A DNA stretch of 64,000 nt from RUG100 sp034927505. GTDB lineage: Bacteria > Bacillota > Clostridia > Peptostreptococcales > Anaerovoracaceae. The stretch is from contig JAYFPY010000011.1 in assembly GCA_034927505.1 (NCBI GenBank), positions 1 through 64,000 of the forward strand. Direction: 5' to 3'. The notes under the pieces are model-generated. The model was not told the DNA's origin and did not search any database. It saw only the letters and a list, made by a program, of their open reading frames with translations. The translations under genes were made by a program, and so were the position numbers. Numbering within the stretch: the first letter of the stretch is position 1; the number at the start of each line of letters is the position of its first letter. Positions 25,189 to 33,401 of the stretch are shown one piece after another.

Positions 25189-25932
25189 ATGTTAAAAGGT
25201 AAAACGGCAATTGTAACAGGCGGTACTCGCGGCATCGGAGAAGCGGTCGTCAGGACTTTCCTCGAAAACGGCGCAACTGTCACACTGTTTGGTTCAAGGG
25301 AGGAAACTGTAAACAGAGCTCTGGAAAAACTCCATAAAACTTACAGCGACAGGCAGGTAAGCGGCATGTGGCCGGATCTGGCAGAGTATGATCCTGTAGC
25401 GAAGGCGTTGGATGAAGTTGCAGATAAGCAGGGGAAAATAGATATTATGGTCAATAATGCGGGAATTTCAAGCGCTCAGCCTCTGTCTGAATATAAACCG
25501 GAGGATTTCAAAAAAATAATGGATCTGAATGTTACGGCTGTCTTCAACTGCTGCAAAGCAGCGGCTGCATTAATGAAACAGCAGGGCGGAGGCGTCATAC
25601 TGAACACCAGCTCGATGGTCAGTTTATATGGGCAGCCCAGAGGAGTCGGATACCCTGCATCGAAATTTGCGGTGAACGGGATCACAAAATCTCTCGCAAG
25701 AGAACTGGGGGCGGACAATATACGCGTCAATGCAGTAGCACCCGGTGTTGTGGAGACAGATATGCTCAAAGCGCTTCCTGAGGAAATGCAGAAGGCGGTC
25801 ATTAGTAAGATACCTCTTAAAAGACCTGCAACGCCGCAGGACATAGCAAATGCATTTCTGTTTCTCGCCAGCGATTTGGCTTCGTATGTTTCGGGAGAGA
25901 TCCTGTCTGTGGATGGAGCAACAATGGACTGA
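25189..25932 (+). CDS. Short-chain dehydrogenase/reductase (FabG-like)
   Basis: 247 residues. NAD(P) binding motif TGGTRGIGEA at 10-19, NNAG near residue 90, the catalytic serine in NTSSMVS, and the YxxxK pair Y155/K159 (YPASK). PGVVETDM and the C-terminal LFLASDLASYVSGEILSVDG are typical of classical SDRs of the 3-oxoacyl-ACP reductase type. No fatty-acid genes flank it, so the substrate may be another keto or hydroxy compound. The ATG at 25189 is preceded by AGAAGGTG. It stands alone and is followed by a terminator. Confidence 0.9.
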   Translation: MLKGKTAIVTGGTRGIGEAVVRTFLENGATVTLFGSREETVNRALEKLHKTYSDRQVSGMWPDLAEYDPVAKALDEVADKQGKIDIMVNNAGISSAQPLSEYKPEDFKKIMDLNVTAVFNCCKAAAALMKQQGGGVILNTSSMVSLYGQPRGVGYPASKFAVNGITKSLARELGADNIRVNAVAPGVVETDMLKALPEEMQKAVISKIPLKRPATPQDIANAFLFLASDLASYVSGEILSVDGATMD

Positions 25933-25940
25933 AGAAATCA

Positions 25941-25980
25941 AAAACCGTGACTTCCGGATCATATGGAAGCCACGGTTTTT
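25941..25980. terminator. Bidirectional terminator between the SDR and FMN-protein genes
   Basis: AAAACCGTG-A-CTTCC pairs with GGAAG-C-CACGGTTTTT across 25941-25980, leaving a nine-base loop. A-run on one side and T-run on the other suit both converging genes. Confidence 0.85.
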
Positions 25981-25998
25981 AGTTGTTGAAAATATGTG

Positions 25999-27390
25999 TT
26001 ATGCATGCGGTATATTTGTATGATTCGAGATCTCATCATTGATAGTAACAAGATCTTTTACAGACAGGTCGTGAAGATCCTCATGGCCTGTTATCCGTGC
26101 GAAGGTCTCCAGATCTTTCAGGCTGACAGTAAGGAAATTTCCCACTCTTTTGGCTGCGGCATCTCCGTCCAGCCTCTTTCGCAATTCAGGATCCTGCGTG
26201 GCTACGCCAACGGGGCATTTCCCACTGCCGCAGATACGATACTGCTGGCAGGCTGCGGCGATAAGAGCCGCGCTTGCGATGGCTACTGCATCTGCGCCCA
26301 TGGCGATGGCTTTTGCAAAATCAGAAGCCACTCTCAGGCCTCCGGTAATGACCAGTTGTATGTCGCTGTCTTTTTCGTCCAGATATTTTCTGGCGCGAGC
26401 CAGTGCATAGATAGTCGGTATGCTGGTGGAGTCGCGCAAAAGCGCCGGGCTTGCTCCTGTAGCGCCGCCTCTTCCGTCGATGGTTATGAAATCCGGCCCG
26501 GCAAAAAGGATATGCTCAAGGTCCTGTTCGATGTGACCTGCTGCTATCTTGATGCCGATGGGTCTGCCTTCACTGGTCATACGGAGAGCATCCACCAGAT
26601 CCTTCAGATCTTCTTTACTGTTTATGTCATCGAATTTTGAAGGGCTGATAACGTCCTTCCCCATTGGTTTGTTACGGATCTTGGATATCTCGGGAGTCAC
26701 TTTATCTCCAGGAAGGTGACCGCCCATTCCCGGCTTTGTTCCCTGCCCGATCTTGATTTCTATTGCATCGGCTTCTTTGAGATTTTCCGGGGTCACGCTG
26801 TATTTGTTCGGCACATATTCAAAGATGTATTTGTCGGCGGCGGCTTTTTCCTCGGGAAGTATGCCGCCTTCTCCGCTGCACATGGCTGACCCTGCCATGG
26901 CAGTTCCCTTTGACAGAGAAACCTTTGTTTCCTTGGACAGTGCGCCGAAAGACATGTGAGAAACATACACAGGATTTTTCAGCACCATCGGTTTTTTTGC
27001 AGTCTTTCCTATTACAGTTTCTGTATTCACGTCGGCATCGGCTGCCAGAGGCGGCGGGTTCAGCTGTGCACCCAGTAGAAGAATGTCGTCCCATCCTGGC
27101 ATAGGCATCTGCGTCCCCATAGCCGCAATGATCGTTTCGCCGCTGACCGCCATCTGATGGATCTCAGCCATGTAGCGGCAGCTCTTGTCGTGCCTTGCAT
27201 ACTCCGCCGGATACTCCAGAGGGCCTGCCTGAGAAGCCGGTTCATCCGGAGCCTTGAACTCCGATTCCGGGACCTGCTCGAAAACAGATTTAGGCTGGCC
27301 GCAGAGAGGGCACTCTTTGAAATCTTCAAAACTGTTGTCCTTATCTTCCTCGAATATGTATCCACATATTCCACATTTGTATTTACTCAT
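25999..27390 (-). CDS. Rubredoxin-fused FMN-binding glutamate-synthase-like protein
   Basis: 463 residues. Residues 1-40 form a rubredoxin-like iron site (CGICG at 6-10 and CPLCG at 27-31). Residues about 90-430 match the FMN/Fe-S synthase domain of glutamate synthase: SFGALSKETKVSLSKGTAMA, EIKIGQGTKPGMGG, then TIDGRGGATGASPALLRDST, and the cysteine cluster CQQYRICGSGKCPVGVAT. No glutamine amidotransferase domain is present. Such stand-alone proteins are common in anaerobes, and the true electron donor and product are not settled. Glutamate synthesis or a redox role are both possible. AGGAGG precedes the ATG at 27390. Confidence 0.88.
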   Translation of the reverse strand: MSKYKCGICGYIFEEDKDNSFEDFKECPLCGQPKSVFEQVPESEFKAPDEPASQAGPLEYPAEYARHDKSCRYMAEIHQMAVSGETIIAAMGTQMPMPGWDDILLLGAQLNPPPLAADADVNTETVIGKTAKKPMVLKNPVYVSHMSFGALSKETKVSLSKGTAMAGSAMCSGEGGILPEEKAAADKYIFEYVPNKYSVTPENLKEADAIEIKIGQGTKPGMGGHLPGDKVTPEISKIRNKPMGKDVISPSKFDDINSKEDLKDLVDALRMTSEGRPIGIKIAAGHIEQDLEHILFAGPDFITIDGRGGATGASPALLRDSTSIPTIYALARARKYLDEKDSDIQLVITGGLRVASDFAKAIAMGADAVAIASAALIAAACQQYRICGSGKCPVGVATQDPELRKRLDGDAAAKRVGNFLTVSLKDLETFARITGHEDLHDLSVKDLVTINDEISNHTNIPHA

Positions 27391-27697
27391 TGATAATACC
27401 TCCTTACAGGGAGTATATCATACTGAGAAAGCAAAGAACACCTTGATGTATGCCGGTCGATATGCTGTTTGTTGCAAATTTCGGACCGTTTATGCCATGA
27501 CAAAAGAACAGCGCTTCAGTTTGTGTATACTGTCATACAGGAAGTGAAAGAAAGCTGAATTAGGGAGCGGCTGAATCGATATTTTATGTTGCAACATACC
27601 TTCCCACAGGCTATACTTACAGCAGGGAACAACCGATATCCACGTGTGCAGAGATGCGCACTTTTTTTGTGCGCGAAATGAATCAGGAGGAACAAAT
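27391..27697. other. 307-base intergenic region with two palindromes
   Basis: It separates divergent genes. I see a perfect 12-base palindrome ATGTTGCAACAT (27586-27597), and GCGCAC-T7-GTGCGC (27656-27674) just before the ribosome binding site of the secreted-protein gene. No riboswitch class, RNA gene or confident promoter was recognised. Confidence 0.4.
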
Positions 27698-28735
27698 ATG
27701 AAGAAAAGGAAACTGATACTATGCACTGTGCTGGCCATGATCATGGCTGTGACGATGACCATCCCGGCAGTGGCTTCTGCAGGAACGGCAGGCATCAAGG
27801 AGTCTGTAAAGAAAACTGAAACAAAGTCTGATGCAGGACAGATGACGCAGGAAAAGAGTGCCGTAAAAACCGGTGTAAAAGCAAATGTAAGCGTGGCCGC
27901 AAACGGTCCCGGAGTCATCTATGTGGTAGGAACTGCAGGCACTTCAGTAAGTTCGAACATACCGGGATATACTACAGTATATATAAACAGCAGCGGATTC
28001 AAAACGGTACCGGTAGCGACAGCAGGGACGTATACGGTAAACAATGTAACAAGTGCAATATTTATGAGCAGTGTAAACAGAACCATAGCATCCGGGGGAA
28101 CGTACTATGTGGGAAATATGGACAATGCTGCCAACATCATGACATTCAAAGCGGATAAAACAGGATATGTTGCTGTGAGCGCAGCACCATACGGCGGATA
28201 TGTTTCTCTGTATGCAGGCAGCAAGGCCCTGTCGGGAAAAGATTATCTCAGCAACGGGGTGACTAGTTCGGCATCCAAGTGGATGAATGCTGTATGCTAC
28301 GGAGTGAAAAAAGGAAAGACATATTCTTTCCGCATGTCTCCGTCATATTTGCCGGTATACTGGTATGCGATCACCTATCAGAGCAAGGCAATAAAAGAAA
28401 AGAGCGGATCCAAGAAATCTAAAGCGAAGACTATAAAAAGGAAAAAGAACAGATATGGTGCAATTGCTGCAGGATCCGGAACTAAAGACTGGTACAAAAT
28501 AAAGACGTCAAAGAAAAAGCTTACGATCAGGGCTACAGCAGGAACAAACGACAGGATCAAAGTCAAGCTTTATCACAAGAGAGGCAGGACCTCAGTCTCC
28601 AGGACATTGACTTTGTCCAGAGCATACGGATATACATATACTGCAAAAGGCAATGCCGTCAAAGGCACATGGTATGCGAAGGTCGAAAGAGCAAACAGCA
28701 AATCCAGCGGAGCATATAAACTGTACTGGAAATAA
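27698..28735 (+). CDS. Secreted protein with two pre-peptidase-C-like beta-sandwich regions
   Basis: 345 residues. A signal peptide spans residues 1-28 (MKKRKLILCTVLAMIMAVTM then PAVASAG), followed by a short polar linker. The region about 60-230 is beta-rich. Residues about 240-345 have the pattern of a PPC-type domain: AIAAGSGTKDWYKIKTSKKK, KVKLYHK, and GTWYAKVERAN closing with SGAYKLYW. Such domains bind carbohydrates or assist secreted enzymes, but no catalytic module is present. Very rich in Lys, Ser and Gly. No wall-sorting motif at the C-terminus, so it is probably released or loosely bound. AGGAGG lies seven bases before the ATG at 27698. Confidence 0.65.
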   Translation: MKKRKLILCTVLAMIMAVTMTIPAVASAGTAGIKESVKKTETKSDAGQMTQEKSAVKTGVKANVSVAANGPGVIYVVGTAGTSVSSNIPGYTTVYINSSGFKTVPVATAGTYTVNNVTSAIFMSSVNRTIASGGTYYVGNMDNAANIMTFKADKTGYVAVSAAPYGGYVSLYAGSKALSGKDYLSNGVTSSASKWMNAVCYGVKKGKTYSFRMSPSYLPVYWYAITYQSKAIKEKSGSKKSKAKTIKRKKNRYGAIAAGSGTKDWYKIKTSKKKLTIRATAGTNDRIKVKLYHKRGRTSVSRTLTLSRAYGYTYTAKGNAVKGTWYAKVERANSKSSGAYKLYWK

Positions 28736-28788
28736 GAGTATATAAATGTCAAAAGAATAAGCCGGAAAGAAGAAAGAGTGTGTTTCAA

Positions 28789-28819
28789 AAAGACTCGCCG
28801 CTGTATGCGGCGAGTCTTT
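28789..28819 (+). terminator. Strong terminator before the sortase gene
   Basis: A 13-bp perfect stem, AAAGACTCGCCGC (28789-28801) with GCGGCGAGTCTTT (28807-28819), and a five-base loop. Confidence 0.85.
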
Positions 28820-28884
28820 GATATTACGGGATACATGTGCTAAAATGTACCTGTTAATGTGAAAAGAAACGGGGGAATACATTT

Positions 28885-29619
28885 ATGAGCAGATTCAAGG
28901 AAATGGGAACCGGCAGAAAGATCGTGTTTACAGTTGCACTGATCGTATTTTTGGTTGCGCTGGGAGTTATCCTGCAGCATTATATCCGAGGGGCTGTAGA
29001 GCAGAACGATTTCAATAAACTGCAGGTCAACGGAGGGCACGACCTTGAGGCGCTGTACAAAGACAACAGCGATCTTGCAGGATGGGTTGAAGTAAAAGAT
29101 ACGAAGATCGATTATCCGGTGATGCAGACCATCAATGAGCCGGAGTATTATCTGAGAAGGAATTTCGAGAAAAAAGATTCGCTGGCGGGAACTCCATTTT
29201 TGGATGCTTCCAGCAAGATCGGCGTATCGGAGAACTATCTTATATACGGGCATAACATGAAAAACGGGACCATGTTCCATCAGCTTCTCAAATACGAAGA
29301 AAAGGATTTCTATAAAGAGCATAAGACTTTCACATATGATGAAGTCAGAAAAGGCAAACAGGTAAACGGAACATACGAAGTCGTGGCTGCGTTCAGGACG
29401 CAGATATACTCCGAGGATTCAAAAGAATTCAAGTACTATGAGTATCCGTACATCGGAGATAAAAAACAGTATGAACAGTATGTAGAGGGCATAAAAGCTC
29501 TTTCGCTTTACGATACAGGTATAACGCCTGAATACGGAGAACAGCTTGTGACACTGTCGACATGCGCATATCATGTTGACGATGGAAGGTTCGCGGTAGT
29601 GGGCCGAAAGATCAAATGA
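28885..29619 (+). CDS. srtB: Class B sortase
   Basis: 244 residues. One N-terminal membrane helix (about 12-32) leaves the catalytic domain outside the cell. The triad is visible: H123 in LIYGHNMKNG, C227 in LSTCAYH, and R235 in DDGRFAVVG. DNSDLAGWVEVKDTKIDYPV is the characteristic class B opening. It joins proteins bearing an NPQTN- or LPXTG-like motif to peptidoglycan or pili. No substrate is adjacent; the secreted protein before it lacks a sorting signal, and the window's one anchored protein is 22 kb away. It ends one base from the convergent CvpA gene. Confidence 0.9.
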   Translation: MSRFKEMGTGRKIVFTVALIVFLVALGVILQHYIRGAVEQNDFNKLQVNGGHDLEALYKDNSDLAGWVEVKDTKIDYPVMQTINEPEYYLRRNFEKKDSLAGTPFLDASSKIGVSENYLIYGHNMKNGTMFHQLLKYEEKDFYKEHKTFTYDEVRKGKQVNGTYEVVAAFRTQIYSEDSKEFKYYEYPYIGDKKQYEQYVEGIKALSLYDTGITPEYGEQLVTLSTCAYHVDDGRFAVVGRKIK

Positions 29620-29620
29620 G

Positions 29621-30259
29621 CTACGATGTAAAGGCGCTCTGCAGCAGTATGAGCAGCAGGTTGTTGTCATAGAGCGTTTTAGCAATATATGAATCCTTCA
29701 GAGCGGCGGTAACGCCTTCTGTGAAATCCGGAGCCATAAGGTTGATCGCCGGCAGCAGCAGTGCCAGAAAAATGAAGACCAGGATGACACCTTTGACAAG
29801 ACCGATCAGCACGCCGAAAAAGCCGTCCACACCGCCGACATGTCCGTTATATTCTTTTGATAAAACTCTCAGGATCAGCCATAATACAATCTTTACAATG
29901 ATGAATATGGCAGCGAAGATCGTGATGGAAAAAACCAAAGTCGAAAATGCGGTTGCCAGACCATCTGAAATACTGTTGGTCACATTTCCAAGGACAGAGC
30001 TGATACCGGAAGGTATACTGTCTTCGGAAGCCTGTATCCCGGTAAGCGAATCGAACCTGTATGTAAAGCCTTCCATCAGCCAGTCGTAGTAGGAAGTGTG
30101 TTCCTTGACCAGCGGACTCAGCCAGCCAGTGCCGAAGTAAGCCGCGGCAAGAGCGACTGCCCATCCGGCTGTATGTATCAAAGTGTAGACAAAACCTTTT
30201 TTATAGCCGTATATGGCCGTTATTATCAGTATTGCCGCTATTATCAAGTCGAGAATCAT
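29621..30259 (-). CDS. CvpA-family membrane protein
   Basis: 212 residues. Four predicted membrane helices: 2-17 (ILDLIIAAILIITAIYG), 28-45, about 100-125 (FSTLVFSITIFAAIFIIVKI) and about 145-170 (FFGVLIGLVKGVILVFIFLA). The GxxKGF motif after helix 1 (YGYKKGFVY) is a family hallmark. CvpA proteins have ill-defined roles in envelope maintenance and growth. It converges on srtB with a single base between stop codons. The upstream gene is divergent tadA. Confidence 0.85.
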   Translation of the reverse strand: MILDLIIAAILIITAIYGYKKGFVYTLIHTAGWAVALAAAYFGTGWLSPLVKEHTSYYDWLMEGFTYRFDSLTGIQASEDSIPSGISSVLGNVTNSISDGLATAFSTLVFSITIFAAIFIIVKIVLWLILRVLSKEYNGHVGGVDGFFGVLIGLVKGVILVFIFLALLLPAINLMAPDFTEGVTAALKDSYIAKTLYDNNLLLILLQSAFTS

Positions 30260-30330
30260 GCTGTGTTATCCTTTCTGAAAATACAATGAAAATAGTACCA
30301 TAAATTACCATGAGATGCAACTGAAAGCCC

Positions 30331-30359
30331 TTGAACAGAAAGACAAAATATGATAGTAT
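30331..30359 (+). promoter_or_regulatory. tadA promoter
   Basis: -35 TTGAAC (30331-30336), 17 bases, -10 TAGTAT (30354-30359). The start would fall near 30366, giving a leader of a few bases. Confidence 0.5.
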
Positions 30360-30369
30360 TGTAAAGCAT

Positions 30370-30831
30370 ATGGAAAAGTATATGAGACAAGCCTTAATTG
30401 AAGCTGAAAAGGCTGCGGATATGGGTGAAGTGCCTGTAGGTGCAGTTATAGTAAAAGATGGCGAGATAATAGGCAGAGGACATAACAGAACGGAAACAGA
30501 CCGTGACCCAACAGCTCACGGAGAGATGATCGCTGTCAGAATGGCGGCAGAGCATCTGGGCGGCTGGAGACTGACGGGATGTGAAATGTATGTTACTGCT
30601 GAACCCTGCAGCATGTGTGCCGGGGCAATAGTCTGGTCCAGGATCTCAAAGATATACATCGGAACCATGGATCCCAAAGCGGGAGCCTGCGGGTCCGTCT
30701 TCAATATAGTACAGGAAAAAAAACTTAATCATTATGCAGAGGTAGAAACCGGTATCCTCGAAGAAGAATGCCGCAGCATAATGAAAGATTTCTTCAGAAA
30801 ACTGAGGAAGCGAAACGGAGGAAACAAATAA
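30370..30831 (+). CDS. tadA: tRNA-specific adenosine deaminase
   Basis: 153 residues. It converts A34 to inosine in tRNA-Arg(ACG), letting one tRNA read three codons. It is a zinc deaminase: H50-x-E52 in TAHGEMIAVRMA and C80/C83 in EPCSMCAGA. GEVPVGAVIV and GHNRTE are conserved lead-in motifs. Start choice is uncertain: ATG 30370 (MEKYMRQALIEA) fits family length, and ATG 30382 is also possible. Neither has a good ribosome binding site, which fits the very short leader predicted. Its stop overlaps the next gene's ATG by one base. Confidence 0.93.
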   Translation: MEKYMRQALIEAEKAADMGEVPVGAVIVKDGEIIGRGHNRTETDRDPTAHGEMIAVRMAAEHLGGWRLTGCEMYVTAEPCSMCAGAIVWSRISKIYIGTMDPKAGACGSVFNIVQEKKLNHYAEVETGILEEECRSIMKDFFRKLRKRNGGNK

Positions 30832-31676
30832 TGAAAAGAATAGGTGCTCTTCTGGCACTTGCATTGATATTGATCATGTCCTGCGGGAGTCTGGCTTTTG
30901 CATCGGACTTCGGGATCGAAAAGACAGCGCCGAAAGACGGCGCGACCGGACAGGCCATAGACAACATGGGAGTCAAGGTATATTTCACAGAGGCTGTCTA
31001 CAGCAAAAAATATCAAAAGGCAAACGCAAAAAAATGTCACCTGCTGGATAACAAAGGCAAGAAAATTCCTTCCAGAGTAGCATTCAGCTCAGATGAAAAA
31101 AATGTAATGCTGGTTCTGGCAGACACCAGTAAAGACGCAAAGAAAAAAGCCAGCATCAAGAGTGAAACAAAGTACACTTTCGTTATGGATGGCGGTTTCA
31201 CTTCTGCAGACGGCGATACTATGGACAAATACACCATGTCCTTTAAAACTTTGAATCAGAAGACCAGCATGCGCGTCAGTATGGCCATGATGGGAGTAAT
31301 GGTAGTAGGAATGATATTCTTTACCAGCCGTGAGGCCAAAAAGCAGGCCAAAGAAGCAGCAAACAAGAAAGAGGCGCCGGTAAATCCATACAAGGAATCA
31401 AAGAGGACCGGCAAATCCGTTGAGGAGATAGTTGCGAAGGACCAGAAAAAGAAAGAAAAAGTTGCGGCCGCGCAGGCGAAAAAAGCTCGGCACAAAAGGG
31501 AAAACAAAGAAGAGATATCTTCGGACAATATGCGGGTACCCGCACCACGACCTATATCTGCAGCGGGCAGCACATACAAATATCCTGTGGCGAAGTCATC
31601 TGCACAGAATAGATCCAAAAACACCAATCCGAAGAACCAGAGCGGAAAGCAGAAGAATAAAAACAAAAAGAAATAG
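30831..31676 (+). CDS. Membrane-anchored protein with SbsA/Big_5-type Ig-like domain
   Basis: 281 residues. A signal peptide or first membrane segment spans 1-24 (GALLALALILIMSCGSLAFA). An Ig-like Big_5 domain covers about 25-150 (APKDGATGQAIDNMGVKVYF is its typical opening, with TKYTFVMDGGFTSADGDTM its end). A membrane helix follows at about 158-175 (MAMMGVMVVGMIFFTS), then a 100-residue, extremely Lys/Arg-rich tail. If the first segment is cleaved, the Ig domain is outside and the basic tail inside, where it could contact nucleic acid or ribosomes (inference). GGAGG precedes the ATG. It is translationally coupled to tadA and followed by a terminator. Confidence 0.7.
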   Translation: MKRIGALLALALILIMSCGSLAFASDFGIEKTAPKDGATGQAIDNMGVKVYFTEAVYSKKYQKANAKKCHLLDNKGKKIPSRVAFSSDEKNVMLVLADTSKDAKKKASIKSETKYTFVMDGGFTSADGDTMDKYTMSFKTLNQKTSMRVSMAMMGVMVVGMIFFTSREAKKQAKEAANKKEAPVNPYKESKRTGKSVEEIVAKDQKKKEKVAAAQAKKARHKRENKEEISSDNMRVPAPRPISAAGSTYKYPVAKSSAQNRSKNTNPKNQSGKQKNKNKKK

Positions 31677-31680
31677 TATA

Positions 31681-31709
31681 AATGAGCGGATATATCCGCT
31701 CATTTTTTT
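31681..31709 (+). terminator. Terminator of the tadA operon
   Basis: AATGAGCGGA, loop TATA, TCCGCTCATT, then a seven-T run. Perfect 10-bp stem. Confidence 0.92.
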
Positions 31710-31724
31710 AAGAAGGAGGCTGCA

Positions 31725-32669
31725 GTGAAAGAAATAATGATCAAGGCCTACGGAAAGATCAATCTTTCCCTGGATGTTTTGGGGGTCATGGATAATGGTT
31801 TTCATCAGGTGGATATGGTAATGCACATGGTAGATCTTCATGATGATGTTTTCGTGAAATGGGAGGAAAAAAATGCCGGAGGACTTGAGATCATGCTGGA
31901 TCCGGGGCGCCAAGATCTGCCCGCAGACGAAAACAATCTGGCGTACAAAGCCGCAGTGTCGGTGAAAGAAAAATACAGGCCGTCGATTTCCGGTACATTG
32001 AAAATAAGGATAGAAAAAAGGATACCCGTTGCGGCGGGACTGGCCGGGGGCAGCGGAAACGGAGCCGCCGTGCTTGTCGCGTTGAACAGGCTATGGGACC
32101 TGGGGCTCAGCGTTGAGGAACTGTGCAGCATCGGAGCCGAGCTGGGAGCGGACATGGCTTTTTCGGTTATGGGTACGGCAAAGATGAACGAGAATTCGGG
32201 GCTTTCCGGGGACCCTATGGCTTCTACATGCGCACGGGCCACCGGGACAGGGACAGACCTTGAACCGCTGCCGGCTTATCCGGCAGGAGTGGTTTTATCG
32301 AAACCGAATATCAGCGTTTCTACAAAAACAGTGTACGAAGGCATCGACAAAGTACACATTGCAGAGCATCCGGATATAGATGAACAAGTACAGGGAATAA
32401 AGGAAAAAGATTGGGGAAAGATCAAAAGGAATATGATCAATGTACTTGAAAATCACACGCTAAAAAGGTATGATATAGTTGTGTATACAAAGAACAATAT
32501 GCAAAATGCATGTTCTAAGGGGGCTGTCCTGATGAGCGGCAGCGGTCCTACTGTTTTTGCTCTTTTTCATGACAGAGCAGAACAGGAAGAAGTATATATG
32601 AAGATGAAAAGAATAAATGAAGAAACTTATAACATTGAAACTGTAAATGGGGAGAAAAACAATGCTTAA
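31725..32669 (+). CDS. ispE: 4-(cytidine 5'-diphospho)-2-C-methyl-D-erythritol kinase
   Basis: 314 residues. It phosphorylates CDP-methylerythritol with ATP, the fourth step of the MEP isoprenoid pathway. It is a GHMP kinase: KAYGKINLSLDVLG at the start, the ATP loop PVAAGLAGGSGNGAAV near 100-115, and the late SGSGPTVFALF motif. The start is GTG at 31725, seven bases after AAGGAGG; the ATG four codons later is too far from that site. The last eight bases overlap the start of the GntR gene. Confidence 0.93.
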   Translation: MKEIMIKAYGKINLSLDVLGVMDNGFHQVDMVMHMVDLHDDVFVKWEEKNAGGLEIMLDPGRQDLPADENNLAYKAAVSVKEKYRPSISGTLKIRIEKRIPVAAGLAGGSGNGAAVLVALNRLWDLGLSVEELCSIGAELGADMAFSVMGTAKMNENSGLSGDPMASTCARATGTGTDLEPLPAYPAGVVLSKPNISVSTKTVYEGIDKVHIAEHPDIDEQVQGIKEKDWGKIKRNMINVLENHTLKRYDIVVYTKNNMQNACSKGAVLMSGSGPTVFALFHDRAEQEEVYMKMKRINEETYNIETVNGEKNNA

Positions 32670-33327
32670 TCTGGACATCAAAAATCACAGGCCGCTGCGT
32701 GAGATCGTATATGAAGAGCTGAAGATGCAGATCCTTAAAGGTCAGATCGTGCCCGGGACAAGGATGATGGAAGTGGAAATGGCAGAAGACATGGGTGTAT
32801 CGAGAACGCCGATCCGGGAAGCCATAAGGAAACTTGAAAAAGAAGGTCTGGTGACCATCGAACCGAGAAGGGGCGCTTATGCCTCGCAGATATCTCAGAA
32901 AGATATGATAGAAATACTGGAAGTCAGACAAAACATGGAAGGGCTGGCTGCATTTTACGCCGCAACGAGAATGAGCAGAGAAGGAAAACAGAAGATGCGG
33001 GAGGCTGCCGACGGATATGACAGGGCTGTAAAAGAAGGAAATACCCATGATATGATAAAATACGACACAGAATTCCATCATATCATTGTTGAAGGCGCTG
33101 ACAACAAAATACTGGTGAACATGGTAGAACAGCTGCAGGAGCTGGTACTCCGTTTCAGATACCTTTACTATGATTCGTTCAAGCGGGGAGAGAAGATGCC
33201 TGCAGAGCATCATTTGATCATGGAAGGTATAGTCAGCGGAGCAGCAGACGACGCCAGGTATGCTGCAGATATCCACATAGAACGCCTGAAGGAAATGATA
33301 AGGGAAGATTTTGTACCTGCAGAATAG
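32662..33327 (+). CDS. GntR/FadR-family transcriptional regulator
   Basis: 221 residues. A winged helix-turn-helix at about 10-75 (LREIVYEELKMQILKGQIVP, MGVSRTPIREAIRKLEKEGL) is followed by a helical FCD effector domain at about 80-215. That domain has the acidic and His residues expected for metal or carboxylate binding (YDTEFHHIIVEGADN, AEHHLIMEGI). The effector is unknown. GGGGAG precedes the ATG. Overlap with ispE implies co-transcription. A bidirectional terminator follows. Confidence 0.9.
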   Translation: MLNLDIKNHRPLREIVYEELKMQILKGQIVPGTRMMEVEMAEDMGVSRTPIREAIRKLEKEGLVTIEPRRGAYASQISQKDMIEILEVRQNMEGLAAFYAATRMSREGKQKMREAADGYDRAVKEGNTHDMIKYDTEFHHIIVEGADNKILVNMVEQLQELVLRFRYLYYDSFKRGEKMPAEHHLIMEGIVSGAADDARYAADIHIERLKEMIREDFVPAE

Positions 33328-33356
33328 CAGATGATCATAAGATGAACAAAAAATAA

Positions 33357-33380
33357 AAACCGGATCTGCCGATCCGGTTT
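33357..33380. terminator. Bidirectional terminator between the GntR and HtrA genes
   Basis: AAACCGGATC (33357-33366), loop TGCC, GATCCGGTTT (33371-33380), with an A-rich left flank and T-rich right flank. It lies between converging genes. Confidence 0.88.
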
Positions 33381-33401
33381 TATGGTGGCTAAAAAGCTTG
33401 T

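Noticed and set aside
27541..27697. Riboswitch upstream of the secreted-protein gene
   Set aside because: Palindromes are present, but I could not fit the conserved cores of the c-di-GMP, cobalamin, guanidine or fluoride classes.
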